Source: Roseovarius sp. (GTDB lineage Bacteria; Pseudomonadota; Alphaproteobacteria; Rhodobacterales; Rhodobacteraceae). From it: a DNA stretch of 64,000 nt. The position numbers and the translations under genes are program-made. Each line of letters opens with the position of its first letter. Position 1 is the stretch's first letter. The notes beneath the pieces are model-generated. The model saw only the letters and a list, made by a program, of their open reading frames with translations. It searched no databases and was not told where the DNA came from. The stretch spans positions 186,001 to 250,000 of the forward strand of contig NZ_JAUCYU010000002.1 in NCBI RefSeq assembly GCF_030373445.1. Direction: 5' to 3'. Shown here in pieces: positions 12,459 to 19,558 of the stretch.

Positions 12459-13232
12459 ATGCGTATCGCCGCGGCATGTCTGGTTCTCACGCTCACGGCC
12501 GCCTGCGGGGCCGAGATGGCCGAGGTGCCGCGCCTCGCCGAAGAGAGTGTGGACGCCAACGCACCCGCCATGTCGATGGCCGCCCCCTCCGGCACGCAGA
12601 ACGCCCGCGGCGGGTTCCTCTCGGGCCTGTTCGGCGGCAACGCCACCGCCCCCACGCCCGACGCCGACGCGCGCGAACCGACACAGGACGGCGACGGCGC
12701 CACCGTGACCGAGGCCTCGCTGCCCGCCGCCGACGCCTCGAAAAGCGAAATCGCCTTCGGCACACGCCTGCCATATGGCCGTGTCGCCACCATCTGCGGC
12801 GTCGATACCCGCCAACTCGGCACGCGCACGGCCCAGTATCCCGAACGCCGCCCCCGCTACCAGCTCTACGACAGCGCCCCGGGCAGCACCGATCCGCACA
12901 CCTTCTACATCACCGGCTTCGATGATGGCTGCGCCCGGCAGTTCACCGCCGCGCTCGCCGTCTTCGGCTCGGTCGAGATGCACGAACAGCTCCGCTACGG
13001 CCTCCCGGCCGAGGTGCAGCCCTATTCCGACACCGACAAGGCGTACGAGACCATCAAGCGCCAGGTCTGCAACAAGCCCCGCCGCAAACCCTGCGGCAGC
13101 CGGATCGGCCAGATGGCGAAGGACACGGTTTTCCTAAGCGTCTACGAACGCTTCGGCGGCAATGCCCAGTGGATGAACCTGCTGCTGCATGGCGGCGACC
13201 TGGTGGCACAGGACCGCAAGTCCGGCCTCTGA
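12459..13232 (+). CDS. putative outer-membrane or periplasmic lipoprotein, unknown function
   Basis: A 257-residue protein with a lipoprotein signal peptide: MRIAAACLVLTLTAACGAE, lipobox LTAAC, so lipidation at Cys16 is expected. Residues 20-100 are low complexity, rich in Ala, Pro and Thr, with GGFLSGLFGGN. The C-terminal 150 residues look folded and contain several cysteines (ICGVDTRQLG, DGCARQFTAAL, VCNKPRRKPCGSRIG). I do not recognise a named family; it appears to be one of the conserved roseobacter envelope lipoproteins. ATG at 12459 follows an AAGGGG ribosome site. It is convergent with slyX. Confidence 0.8.
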   Translation: MRIAAACLVLTLTAACGAEMAEVPRLAEESVDANAPAMSMAAPSGTQNARGGFLSGLFGGNATAPTPDADAREPTQDGDGATVTEASLPAADASKSEIAFGTRLPYGRVATICGVDTRQLGTRTAQYPERRPRYQLYDSAPGSTDPHTFYITGFDDGCARQFTAALAVFGSVEMHEQLRYGLPAEVQPYSDTDKAYETIKRQVCNKPRRKPCGSRIGQMAKDTVFLSVYERFGGNAQWMNLLLHGGDLVAQDRKSGL

Positions 13233-13244
13233 CGGCGCGCCGCC

Positions 13245-13448
13245 TCAGTAATGCGGCGGCCGCTCGTCGCCGATCACCTCGGCCCCGGAACTCAGGCTCT
13301 CCCGCTCCGCCTCGCGCTGCAACAGCAGGGCAACCCGCCGCTTGAGCTGGTCGATCTCGGTCTCCTGCCGGGCCACCACGTCGGACAGGTCGTCGACGAC
13401 GCGGGCAAGGTGGGCGATGTGTTCTTCGAGCTTTTCCATGAAAGCCAT
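13245..13448 (-). CDS. slyX: SlyX family protein
   Basis: A 67-residue cytoplasmic coiled-coil protein. The heptad pattern LEEHIAHLARVVDDLSDVV plus ARQETEIDQLKRRVALLLQR matches SlyX, and the C-terminus carries the usual short PPHY ending. Its biochemical role is not established. An internal ATG three codons in (MEKLEEH, 13439) is an alternative start. It lies convergent to the lipoprotein gene and divergent from hisS. Confidence 0.85.
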   Translation of the reverse strand: MAFMEKLEEHIAHLARVVDDLSDVVARQETEIDQLKRRVALLLQREAERESLSSGAEVIGDERPPHY

Positions 13449-13551
13449 CTAGGCGGGCCGGCCGGACCGGTCAAGCGCGCGCCTGCCGCTTGCCCCTTCA
13501 CGCCCCTTCGGCTAGACCGCGCGGCGAATGGCACCGGCAAGGACCCGCAAG

Positions 13552-15042
13552 ATGGCCAAGACCAAGAAACAGCCCCGCCCCAAGGCCGAAACCCCAAAGG
13601 GGTTCCGCGACTATTTCGGCGCGGAAGTGAGCGAACGCGCAGAGATGCTGCAGAAGATCGCCGCGGTCTACCATCGCTACGGGTTCGACGCGCTGGAATC
13701 GAGCGCCGTCGAGACGGTCGAGGCGCTGGGCAAGTTCCTCCCCGATGTCGACCGCCCCAACGAGGGCGTCTTCGCCTGGCAGGAGGCCGACGAGGACGGG
13801 CGCGGCGACTGGCTCGCCCTGCGCTATGACCTGACCGCGCCGCTCGCCCGCGTCTACGCCCAGCACCGCAACGACCTGCCCACCCCCTACCGCCGCTTCG
13901 CGATGGGGCCGGTCTGGCGCAACGAAAAGCCGGGCCCGGGCCGCTACCGCCAGTTCTACCAATGCGACGCCGACACCGTCGGCACCGCCAGCATGGCCGC
14001 CGACGCCGAGATCTGCGCCATGCTCGCCGACACGCTGGAAGAGGTGGGGATTCCGCGCAGGGATTACCTCATCCGGGTGAACAACCGGAAGGTTCTGAAC
14101 GGCGTATTGGAAAGCATGGGGCTTGCCGACGACGAGGAGCGCAGCGCCGCCGTCATGCGCACCATCGACAAGTTCGACAAGGTCGGCGAAGCGGGCGTGC
14201 GCGAGCTGCTCGGCAAGGGGCGGCTGGATGCGTCGGGGGCCTATATCGACGGGGTAGGGCTCAATGACGATCAGGCCGGGCCGGTCCTCACCTTCCTCAC
14301 CTCCAAAGCCGACGACATGGCGGAAACCTTCGCCAACCTGCGCCGCGCCGTGGGTGACAGCCCCATGGGGCAGGAGGGCGTAGTCGAACTCGAACAGATC
14401 GCCACCCTCCTAGCCGCGCAAGGCTATGGCCCCGACCGCATCGTCATCGACCCCTCCGTCGTCCGCGGCCTCGGCTACTACACCGGCCCCGTCTTCGAGG
14501 CTGAGCTGACCTTCGACATCCTCGACGAGAAAGGCCGCAAGCGCCAGTTCGGCTCCGTCGCCGGCGGCGGGCGCTACGACGACCTCGTCAAGCGCTTCAC
14601 CGGCCAGGCCGTCCCCGCTACCGGCATCTCCATCGGCGTCGACCGCCTGCTCGCCGCCCTCCGCGAGAAAGGCCGCATCGGCTCCGCCGCCACCGGCCCG
14701 GTCGTCGTCACCGTGATGGATCGCGACCGCATGGCCGATTACCAGGCCATGGTCGGCGAACTCCGCCAGGCCGGCATCCGCGCCGAGGTCTATCTCGGCA
14801 ACCCCAAGAACTTCGGCAACCAGCTCAAATACGCCGACAAGCGCAACTCCCCGGTCGCCATCATCGAGGGCGGCGACGAAAAGGAGAAGGGCATCGTCCA
14901 GCTCAAGGACCTGGTCCTTGGCGCGAAAATCGCCGAGAACGCCACGCTCGAGGAATGGAAGGAACGCCCCAGCCAGTTCGAGGTGCCGCGCGGCGACATG
15001 GTCGCCAAGGTCCGCGAGATCCTGGACGGGCAGGGCGGATGA
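13552..15042 (+). CDS. hisS: histidyl-tRNA synthetase
   Basis: A 496-residue class II aminoacyl-tRNA synthetase charging tRNA-His. The N-terminal KGFRDYFG segment, motif 2 region [14 protein letters not shown], the histidine-specific signature [14 protein letters not shown], motif 3 [12 protein letters not shown] and the C-terminal anticodon-binding domain are all present. ATG at 13552 has an AAGGA site upstream; an ATG at 13528 would add eight residues without homology. The stop overlaps the hisZ start (ATGA), linking tRNA charging to histidine biosynthesis genes, an arrangement common in Rhodobacteraceae. Confidence 0.95.
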   Translation: MAKTKKQPRPKAETPKGFRDYFGAEVSERAEMLQKIAAVYHRYGFDALESSAVETVEALGKFLPDVDRPNEGVFAWQEADEDGRGDWLALRYDLTAPLARVYAQHRNDLPTPYRRFAMGPVWRNEKPGPGRYRQFYQCDADTVGTASMAADAEICAMLADTLEEVGIPRRDYLIRVNNRKVLNGVLESMGLADDEERSAAVMRTIDKFDKVGEAGVRELLGKGRLDASGAYIDGVGLNDDQAGPVLTFLTSKADDMAETFANLRRAVGDSPMGQEGVVELEQIATLLAAQGYGPDRIVIDPSVVRGLGYYTGPVFEAELTFDILDEKGRKRQFGSVAGGGRYDDLVKRFTGQAVPATGISIGVDRLLAALREKGRIGSAATGPVVVTVMDRDRMADYQAMVGELRQAGIRAEVYLGNPKNFGNQLKYADKRNSPVAIIEGGDEKEKGIVQLKDLVLGAKIAENATLEEWKERPSQFEVPRGDMVAKVREILDGQGG

Positions 15043-16124
15043 CCAACCGCGCCGCGATCCGGGCCGAGGCGATGCGCCTGCGCGCCCTGTTCGAGGCGGC
15101 GGGGGCGGACCCGGTGGAAACCGGCATCCTCCAGCCCGCCGACCTCCTCCTCGACCTCTATGGCGAGGATATCCGCGCCCGCGCCTACGTCACCTCCGAC
15201 GCGCTGCGGGGCGAGCAGATGCTGCGCCCCGACTTCACCGTGCCGGTCGTGCAGATGCACATGGCCCACGGCGCCGAACCCGCCTGCTACACCTACGCGG
15301 GCGAGGTCTTCCGCCGCCAGGAAGACGACCCCGACCGCGCCAACGAATACACGCAAGCGGGCTTCGAAGTCTTCGACCGCACCAATGCCGAGGCCGCCGA
15401 CGCCCGCGTCTTCGCCCTCTTCCACCAGGTGCTGGCCCCCCTGAACCTCCGCGCCGCCACCGGCGATATCGGCATCCTCATGGCCGCCGTCGAGGGCCTC
15501 CGCACGCCCGAGCGTCGCAAGGCCGCGCTCCGCCGCCACATCTGGCGGCCCAAGCGCTTCCGTGCGCTCATCGACCGCTACGCCGGCCGTGCCCGCATGC
15601 CCGAAAGCCGCGCCGCCCTTTTGGCCGCCACCGACCCGATGGCCCATGCCGCACCGATGATCGGCCTGCGCAGCGAGACCGAGATACGCCAGCGCATCGA
15701 CACCCTGCGCGAGGACGCCGCCGCCGCCCCCCTCTCGGAAAACGAGGTCGCACTCCTCGACGCCATCCTCGCCGTGCGCGAAACCTCCGACAACGCGCTC
15801 GAACAGCTCCGCGACATCGCCGTCGACATGCCCGCCATCGCCCCGGCGATCGACCGGCTGGCCCGCCGCCTCGATGCGCTGAGCGACGCGGGCATCGACG
15901 TCACCGCGCTCGATTTCGAGGCCAGCTACGGCCGTACCCAGATGGAATACTACGACGGCTTCGTCTTCGGCTTCTACGCCGAACGCCGCCCCGATCTGCC
16001 CCCCGTCGCCACCGGCGGGCGCTACGACGCGCTGACCCGCCAACTGGGCGGCGGCGCGGAAATCCCGGCGGTCGGCGGCGTCATCCGCCCCGGCCTCGTC
16101 ATCGACCTCGGAGGTGCGGCATGA
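15039..16124 (+). CDS. hisZ: ATP phosphoribosyltransferase regulatory subunit
   Basis: A 361-residue HisS paralogue that lacks aminoacylation function and serves as the regulatory subunit of short-form HisG in a hetero-octamer, sensing histidine. It keeps class II synthetase-like stretches such as [29 protein letters not shown] and [14 protein letters not shown], while the histidine-tRNA-specific loop differs from hisS next door. It overlaps hisS at the start (15039-15042) and hisG at the end (16121-16124), both as ATGA, so the three proteins are probably made in coupled amounts. Confidence 0.93.
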   Translation: MTNRAAIRAEAMRLRALFEAAGADPVETGILQPADLLLDLYGEDIRARAYVTSDALRGEQMLRPDFTVPVVQMHMAHGAEPACYTYAGEVFRRQEDDPDRANEYTQAGFEVFDRTNAEAADARVFALFHQVLAPLNLRAATGDIGILMAAVEGLRTPERRKAALRRHIWRPKRFRALIDRYAGRARMPESRAALLAATDPMAHAAPMIGLRSETEIRQRIDTLREDAAAAPLSENEVALLDAILAVRETSDNALEQLRDIAVDMPAIAPAIDRLARRLDALSDAGIDVTALDFEASYGRTQMEYYDGFVFGFYAERRPDLPPVATGGRYDALTRQLGGGAEIPAVGGVIRPGLVIDLGGAA

Positions 16125-16816
16125 GCGTGAAGCTTGGCGTCCCCTCCAAGGGCCGGCTGATGGAGAAAACCTTCGAATGGTTCGGCGCCCGCAGTGTCGA
16201 ACTAGGCCGCGCCGGCTCCGACCGTGAATACGCGGGCTTCGTCGACGGCATCGACAATGTCGAACTCGTCCTCCTCTCCGCCGGCGAAATCCCCCGCGAA
16301 CTCGCGGCAGGGCGCATCCACCTCGGCGTCACCGGCACCGATCTCGTCCGTGAAAAGCTGGGCCAGTGGGAACACCGGGTCGAGGAACTGGCCGAGCTGG
16401 GCTTCGGCCATGCCGACCTCGTCCTCGCCGTCCCCCGCGCCTGGGTCGACGTGGGCACGCTCGACGATCTCGACGCCGTCGCCGCCGCCTTCCGGGCGAA
16501 ACACGGCTTCCGCCTGCGCATCGCCACCAAGTATCACCGCCTTGTCCGGGAATTCCTGCGCGAGAACGGCGTCGCCGATTACCAGCTTATCGACAGCCAG
16601 GGCGCCACCGAGGGCACCGTCAAGAACGAGACCGCCGAGGCTATCGCCGACATCACCTCCTCGGGCGATACCCTGCGCGCCAACCACCTCAAGACGCTGG
16701 AAGACGGGCTGGTCCTGCGCAGCCAGGCGACGCTTTTCCGCGCCCGCGGCGTGGATATGGGCACGGCCGACCGCACCACCCTGAAACAGCTCATCGCCAA
16801 GCTGGGCGCCGACTGA
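16121..16816 (+). CDS. hisG: ATP phosphoribosyltransferase, short form
   Basis: A 231-residue catalytic subunit for the first step of histidine synthesis, ATP + PRPP to phosphoribosyl-ATP. The short length (no C-terminal regulatory ACT-like domain) fits the HisZ-dependent type. Visible motifs are KLGVPSKGRLME, the IHLGVTGTDLV substrate segment and the PRPP-binding loop DITSSGDTLRANHLK. Its start overlaps the hisZ stop. A perfect hairpin follows 44 bases after the stop and ends the operon. Confidence 0.95.
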   Translation: MSVKLGVPSKGRLMEKTFEWFGARSVELGRAGSDREYAGFVDGIDNVELVLLSAGEIPRELAAGRIHLGVTGTDLVREKLGQWEHRVEELAELGFGHADLVLAVPRAWVDVGTLDDLDAVAAAFRAKHGFRLRIATKYHRLVREFLRENGVADYQLIDSQGATEGTVKNETAEAIADITSSGDTLRANHLKTLEDGLVLRSQATLFRARGVDMGTADRTTLKQLIAKLGAD

Positions 16817-16859
16817 AACGGGCAGGGCGGGCCAGGCCCCGGCCGACCGTCAGAAACGA

Positions 16860-16893
16860 GAAAGGCCCGGATGATCGCTCATCCGGGCCTTTC
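16860..16893. terminator. bidirectional hairpin terminator
   Basis: A perfect 15-bp inverted repeat with arms at 16860-16874 (GAAAGGCCCGGATGA) and 16879-16893 and a 4-base loop TCGC. It lies between the convergent hisG and outer-membrane-protein genes. The arms end in AAAG/CTTT, so either strand would read a short T run. Confidence 0.85.
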
Positions 16894-16913
16894 TGAAATC
16901 GGGTATCCGACGA

Positions 16914-17501
16914 TCAGAACTTGAAGACCGTCCGCACCGCCAGCGTGGTGGCTTCTGCGCCAACCGGCGTGCCGGTGAAGTTGTCGTAGTCGTGGTACAG
17001 CAGCTCGCCGCCGATGGTCAGGTGGTCGCCGACCATGTAGTCGTAACCGCCGCCGATGAAGTAGCCGTCGACATCGCCAACGATGTTGGTGTCGAGGTTG
17101 GTGTAGCCGCCGGTGGCATAGGCCAGGCCGCGGCCCATCTTGACACCGCCGCGCACCTTGACGCGCAGGATGTTCTCGGCCTGCACGGCCGGGGTCAGGT
17201 TCAGGCTGGTCCAGTCATAGTCGACCGCGGTACCAAGCACGAAGCTGCCGAAGTCATAGTCGTAACCGGCAGTGAAACCGGCGATGGGGTCGTCGCCGTC
17301 GATGCCGGGAAAGTTGGTGTCCATGTTCAGGTAGCCGATCTCGCTACCGAGGTAGAAACCGGTCCAGTTGGGGATGGCCGGTTTTGCCGGGGCCGGAACC
17401 ATGACCGGTGCGTCCACGACCGGATCTGCCAGGCTGCCCGCCAGCGCGGGGCCTGTAGCGGTCAGAGTAGCGGCCACAAACAGGGAAAGCGCGTGTTTCA
17501 T
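16914..17501 (-). CDS. outer-membrane beta-barrel protein, paralogue 1
   Basis: A 195-residue porin-like small barrel (OmpA-like/Omp25-31 transmembrane type). The Sec signal peptide MKHALSLFVAATLTATGPALA is followed by a proline-rich linker (VMVPAPAKPAIP), then WTGFYLGSEIGY and alternating aromatic-glycine strands, ending in the aromatic C-terminus TVFKF expected for BamA recognition. ATG at 17501 has a GAGGA ribosome site. It has the same architecture as the gene at 17813-18403, so the two are probably a tandem duplication. It may act as a structural or adhesion porin; the exact role is unknown. Confidence 0.85.
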   Translation of the reverse strand: MKHALSLFVAATLTATGPALAGSLADPVVDAPVMVPAPAKPAIPNWTGFYLGSEIGYLNMDTNFPGIDGDDPIAGFTAGYDYDFGSFVLGTAVDYDWTSLNLTPAVQAENILRVKVRGGVKMGRGLAYATGGYTNLDTNIVGDVDGYFIGGGYDYMVGDHLTIGGELLYHDYDNFTGTPVGAEATTLAVRTVFKF

Positions 17502-17756
17502 TTTTTTGTCCTCACGTTTCGGTCCGCGTGTTCGCTCACGAACCATTTGTGCATTTCCAGAGTAAGCCCGAAAGTGCCGGGTGCTGAGATGCAGTATCTA
17601 TGCGAAATCGGCTGTCACTCAACGGAAGAAGAGCCGGAAATGTTTATCGGTCCAAGAGTGTTGCTCTCAAGTGACCTAATGTCCGGAAAACCCGAGTCCG
17701 AGCGGGAAATTGGGCGGAAAATCGCCGAAAAAACAAGCGGTAGGGTTGAAAAATGA

Positions 17757-17786
17757 ACGGCCCGGGCTTGGGGTAGCCCGGGCCGT
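17757..17786 (-). terminator. rho-independent terminator of the upstream barrel gene
   Basis: A perfect 12-bp stem (arms 17757-17768 ACGGCCCGGGCT and 17775-17786) with a 6-base loop. On the minus strand it is followed by TCATTTTTC, giving the U-run. It sits 27 bases after the stop of the 17813-18403 gene, so the two barrel genes are probably transcribed separately. Confidence 0.85.
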
Positions 17787-17812
17787 AATCCCGATCGAAA
17801 TACTTGGTCGGA

Positions 17813-18403
17813 TCAGAAGCGGAACGTGCCGCGAAGCTGAACCGTGGTCGCCTCGACGTCGGTGCCGGTCGATTGGAAGTTGTCGAACTCGTGATAGAGC
17901 ACTTCCCCACCAAGCGACACGTTCTGGCTGATCATGTGCTCGTAGCCCGCGCCGACGAAATAGCCGTCGTCGTCGCCGACACCGCTCACGTCCGCGTTGG
18001 CGTAGCCGCCGGTGCCGTAGATCAGGCCGTCACCCACCTTGTAGCCGCCGCGTGCCTTGACGCGGTAGACCCGCTCGAGGCTGTTGCCGGGGGCCAGCGA
18101 GATGTCGGCGAAGTCATAGTCCATGCCGGCACCCACGACCCAGTTGCCGAGGTCGTAGTCGTAACCGAACGTCAGACCACCGATGACATCGTCACCGTCG
18201 ACGCCGGGCACGTTGCTGTCGATGTTGCCATAGCCGATCTGGCCACCACCGTAGAAGCCGGTCCAGTCCGGGCCGGCCGGCGCCGGCGGCGCCACCGGGG
18301 CGATCACGGGCTGTTCCTGGGGCGCGGGCGTCATGCTGCCGGCCAGCGCGGGGCCGGCAACGAGGGCGGACGTGGCCGCAAGCACGGTAAGCGTTCTCTT
18401 CAT
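17813..18403 (-). CDS. outer-membrane beta-barrel protein, paralogue 2
   Basis: A 196-residue barrel closely resembling the protein at 16914-17501. It has signal peptide MKRTLTVLAATSALVAGPALA, a proline-rich linker, WTGFYGGGQIGYGNIDSN with the shared FPGIDGDD/VPGVDGDD-type turn, GFTAGYDYDFG-like repeats, and C-terminus RGTFRF. The shared layout and adjacency indicate duplication and divergence. AAAGGAG precedes ATG at 18403. A roughly 300-base gap with its own terminator separates it from paralogue 1, so the two may be expressed under different conditions. Confidence 0.85.
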   Translation of the reverse strand: MKRTLTVLAATSALVAGPALAGSMTPAPQEQPVIAPVAPPAPAGPDWTGFYGGGQIGYGNIDSNVPGVDGDDVIGGLTFGYDYDLGNWVVGAGMDYDFADISLAPGNSLERVYRVKARGGYKVGDGLIYGTGGYANADVSGVGDDDGYFVGAGYEHMISQNVSLGGEVLYHEFDNFQSTGTDVEATTVQLRGTFRF

Positions 18404-18904
18404 GTCTGGTCTCCTTTGGTCTGACGACCATTGTCTTTTCTGCTCCTCCGGTCCGCTGAGCGGCACCGGACACCCCGCCGGGCCAATGCCCGATCTTTTG
18501 GGTGTGCGGCGCACATATACGCCCGCGGCCCCGTGACAAGGGGTGCGGCCCGTTAATCAGAAATTCGTGATCGGGAGGCAGGCTGCAACGGGCCTTAACA
18601 GCAAGATCCGGCCGTCGATTCAGGGATTTAAGCTGATTGGCGCCGATGACCTCGCGTCAGGCGTGCCCTGTTGCATTCATGCTGCACGGGTGGCGGTAAC
18701 AGTCCGCGCTCCGCCGCGTCGCCGGGTTTACGGTTCCGGACCATCCGGCACCCGGCCGCACGTTGCGTTAACCATGCCCGGTACCGCCACGCGCGCCGAC
18801 GACGTACCGACGTAATACCGACGTGATACCGACATGGCGTTTTGCCGATAAATCAGGGCCTTAACCCCGATTCGCCCGTCATTTCCGGAAAATCCCGAAA
18901 CGCC
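18404..18904. other. intergenic region upstream of barrel paralogue 2
   Basis: A 501-base stretch between two minus-strand genes. It should contain the promoter of the barrel gene. I see no convincing gene. Its only marked structure is an 11-bp tandem repeat near 18805-18837. Confidence 0.5.
18805..18837. repeat. 11-bp tandem repeat, three copies
   Basis: Three consecutive 11-base units (TACCGACGTAA, TACCGACGTGA, TACCGACATGG) at 18805-18815, 18816-18826 and 18827-18837. The period is about one helical turn, so a protein bound to each copy would sit on one face of the DNA. It lies between the DUF1489 stop and the distant barrel promoter. The function is unknown and chance expansion is possible. 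Confidence 0.6.
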
Positions 18905-19333
18905 TTACAAAACCCCGATATCCGCCAGCGCCGCCGACAGGTCCGCCGGCAGGGCCTCTTCGTCCCGCCGCGAGGCGGGCAGATCGGCCGGCGCATCGCC
19001 CGGCTGCAGGTACCGCCAGCCCTGGAACGGCCGCTTCTGCGCGGTGGTCGTCCGGACGATCTCCGGGTCGAGCACGATGGCGCAGCGCCGTATCCCGTCC
19101 TGCCCGATGACCTCGTCGAACCGGACGATCCGCTGGCGGCACTGCACCAGCCCCTGGATCACCCAGTAAAGCGACCCGCCCTCCAGCACCTCGTCCGCCC
19201 GCCGCGGCCACATGCGCGTGACATGCCTTGGCAGACCGTCCTCGGTCTGGGCTCGCCGGGTCGCCTGCCAGTCCGCCATGCTCTCGACGTTCTTCGAGCC
19301 GACGCTGAGTTTTATGAGGTGCAGTTTGGCCAT
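18905..19333 (-). CDS. DUF1489 family protein
   Basis: A 142-residue soluble protein of the alphaproteobacterial DUF1489 family. The family-typical N-terminus LHLIKLSVGSKNVESMADWQ, the central TRMWPRRADEVLEGGSLYWVI and the WRYLQPGDAPADL ending are visible. The function is unknown in the literature I know. It is monocistronic, divergent from the hairpin/tRNA-like gene and nrdJ. ATG is at 19333. Confidence 0.85.
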   Translation of the reverse strand: MAKLHLIKLSVGSKNVESMADWQATRRAQTEDGLPRHVTRMWPRRADEVLEGGSLYWVIQGLVQCRQRIVRFDEVIGQDGIRRCAIVLDPEIVRTTTAQKRPFQGWRYLQPGDAPADLPASRRDEEALPADLSAALADIGVL

Positions 19334-19396
19334 GTGAAAGAATCGTCCTCTGGGCCAGATACGGTAGTGGAAATCCGGACGGCTTCAAGGTATTGT

Positions 19397-19430
19397 GGGT
19401 TTCCGGATGTCACTACACATCCGGAAACCC
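19397..19430. other. perfect 14-bp hairpin abutting the tRNA-like gene
   Basis: Arms at 19397-19410 (GGGTTTCCGGATGT) and 19417-19430 are exact complements around the loop CACTAC. No T run follows on either side. Only base 19431 separates it from the first base pair of the tRNA-like acceptor stem. No plus-strand gene lies upstream, so a plain terminator role is not obvious. Confidence 0.75.
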
Positions 19431-19431
19431 A

Positions 19432-19530
19432 GCGTCGCGTAGCTCAACTGGATAGAGCGCCTTGCGATTGGTGCCCAAGCATCATGAGCTTAATGCAAGG
19501 AGGTTGTAGGTTCAATTCCTGCCGCGACGC
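19432..19530 (+). tRNA. tRNA-like gene with expanded anticodon arm
   Basis: Cloverleaf parts are clear. The acceptor GCGTCGCG (19432-19439) pairs perfectly with CGCGACGC (19523-19530) over 8 bp. The D arm is GCTC-AACTGGATA-GAGC, the variable loop AGGTT, and the T arm GTAGG-TTCAATT-CCTGC. The anticodon region is abnormal: stem CCTTG/CAAGG encloses 31 bases instead of 7. The insert can fold further, with 9 bp (CCTTGC, ATT against AAT, GCAAGG, one bulged G), a 7-base bulge GGTGCCC and a tip hairpin AAGC-ATCATGA-GCTT whose 7-base loop places CAT after a T, as in a Met/Ile anticodon loop. No CCA is encoded. It is either a tRNA pseudogene or a tRNA-like RNA; I cannot assign an amino acid. Confidence 0.5.
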
Positions 19531-19558
19531 ACACTCAAGATTTCAGGACTTACCTCGC

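Noticed and set aside
8480-12829. 1449-residue open frame antisense to dnaE
   Set aside because: It is a shadow of dnaE caused by high GC third positions. The sense protein has full polymerase motifs; the antisense product is a repetitive Gly/Val/His/Asp-rich sequence with no family features.
18543-18815. 90-residue plus-strand frame in the barrel/DUF1489 gap
   Set aside because: No ribosome site or family similarity; it runs through the 11-bp tandem repeat.
19432-19530. Group I intron in a tRNA
   Set aside because: The insertion is only about 24 bases beyond a normal loop, far too short for a self-splicing group I intron.
18842-19558. 239-codon N-terminal extension of nrdJ
   Set aside because: It crosses the DUF1489 gene and the tRNA-like gene, and NrdJ proteins start at the equivalent of 19559.
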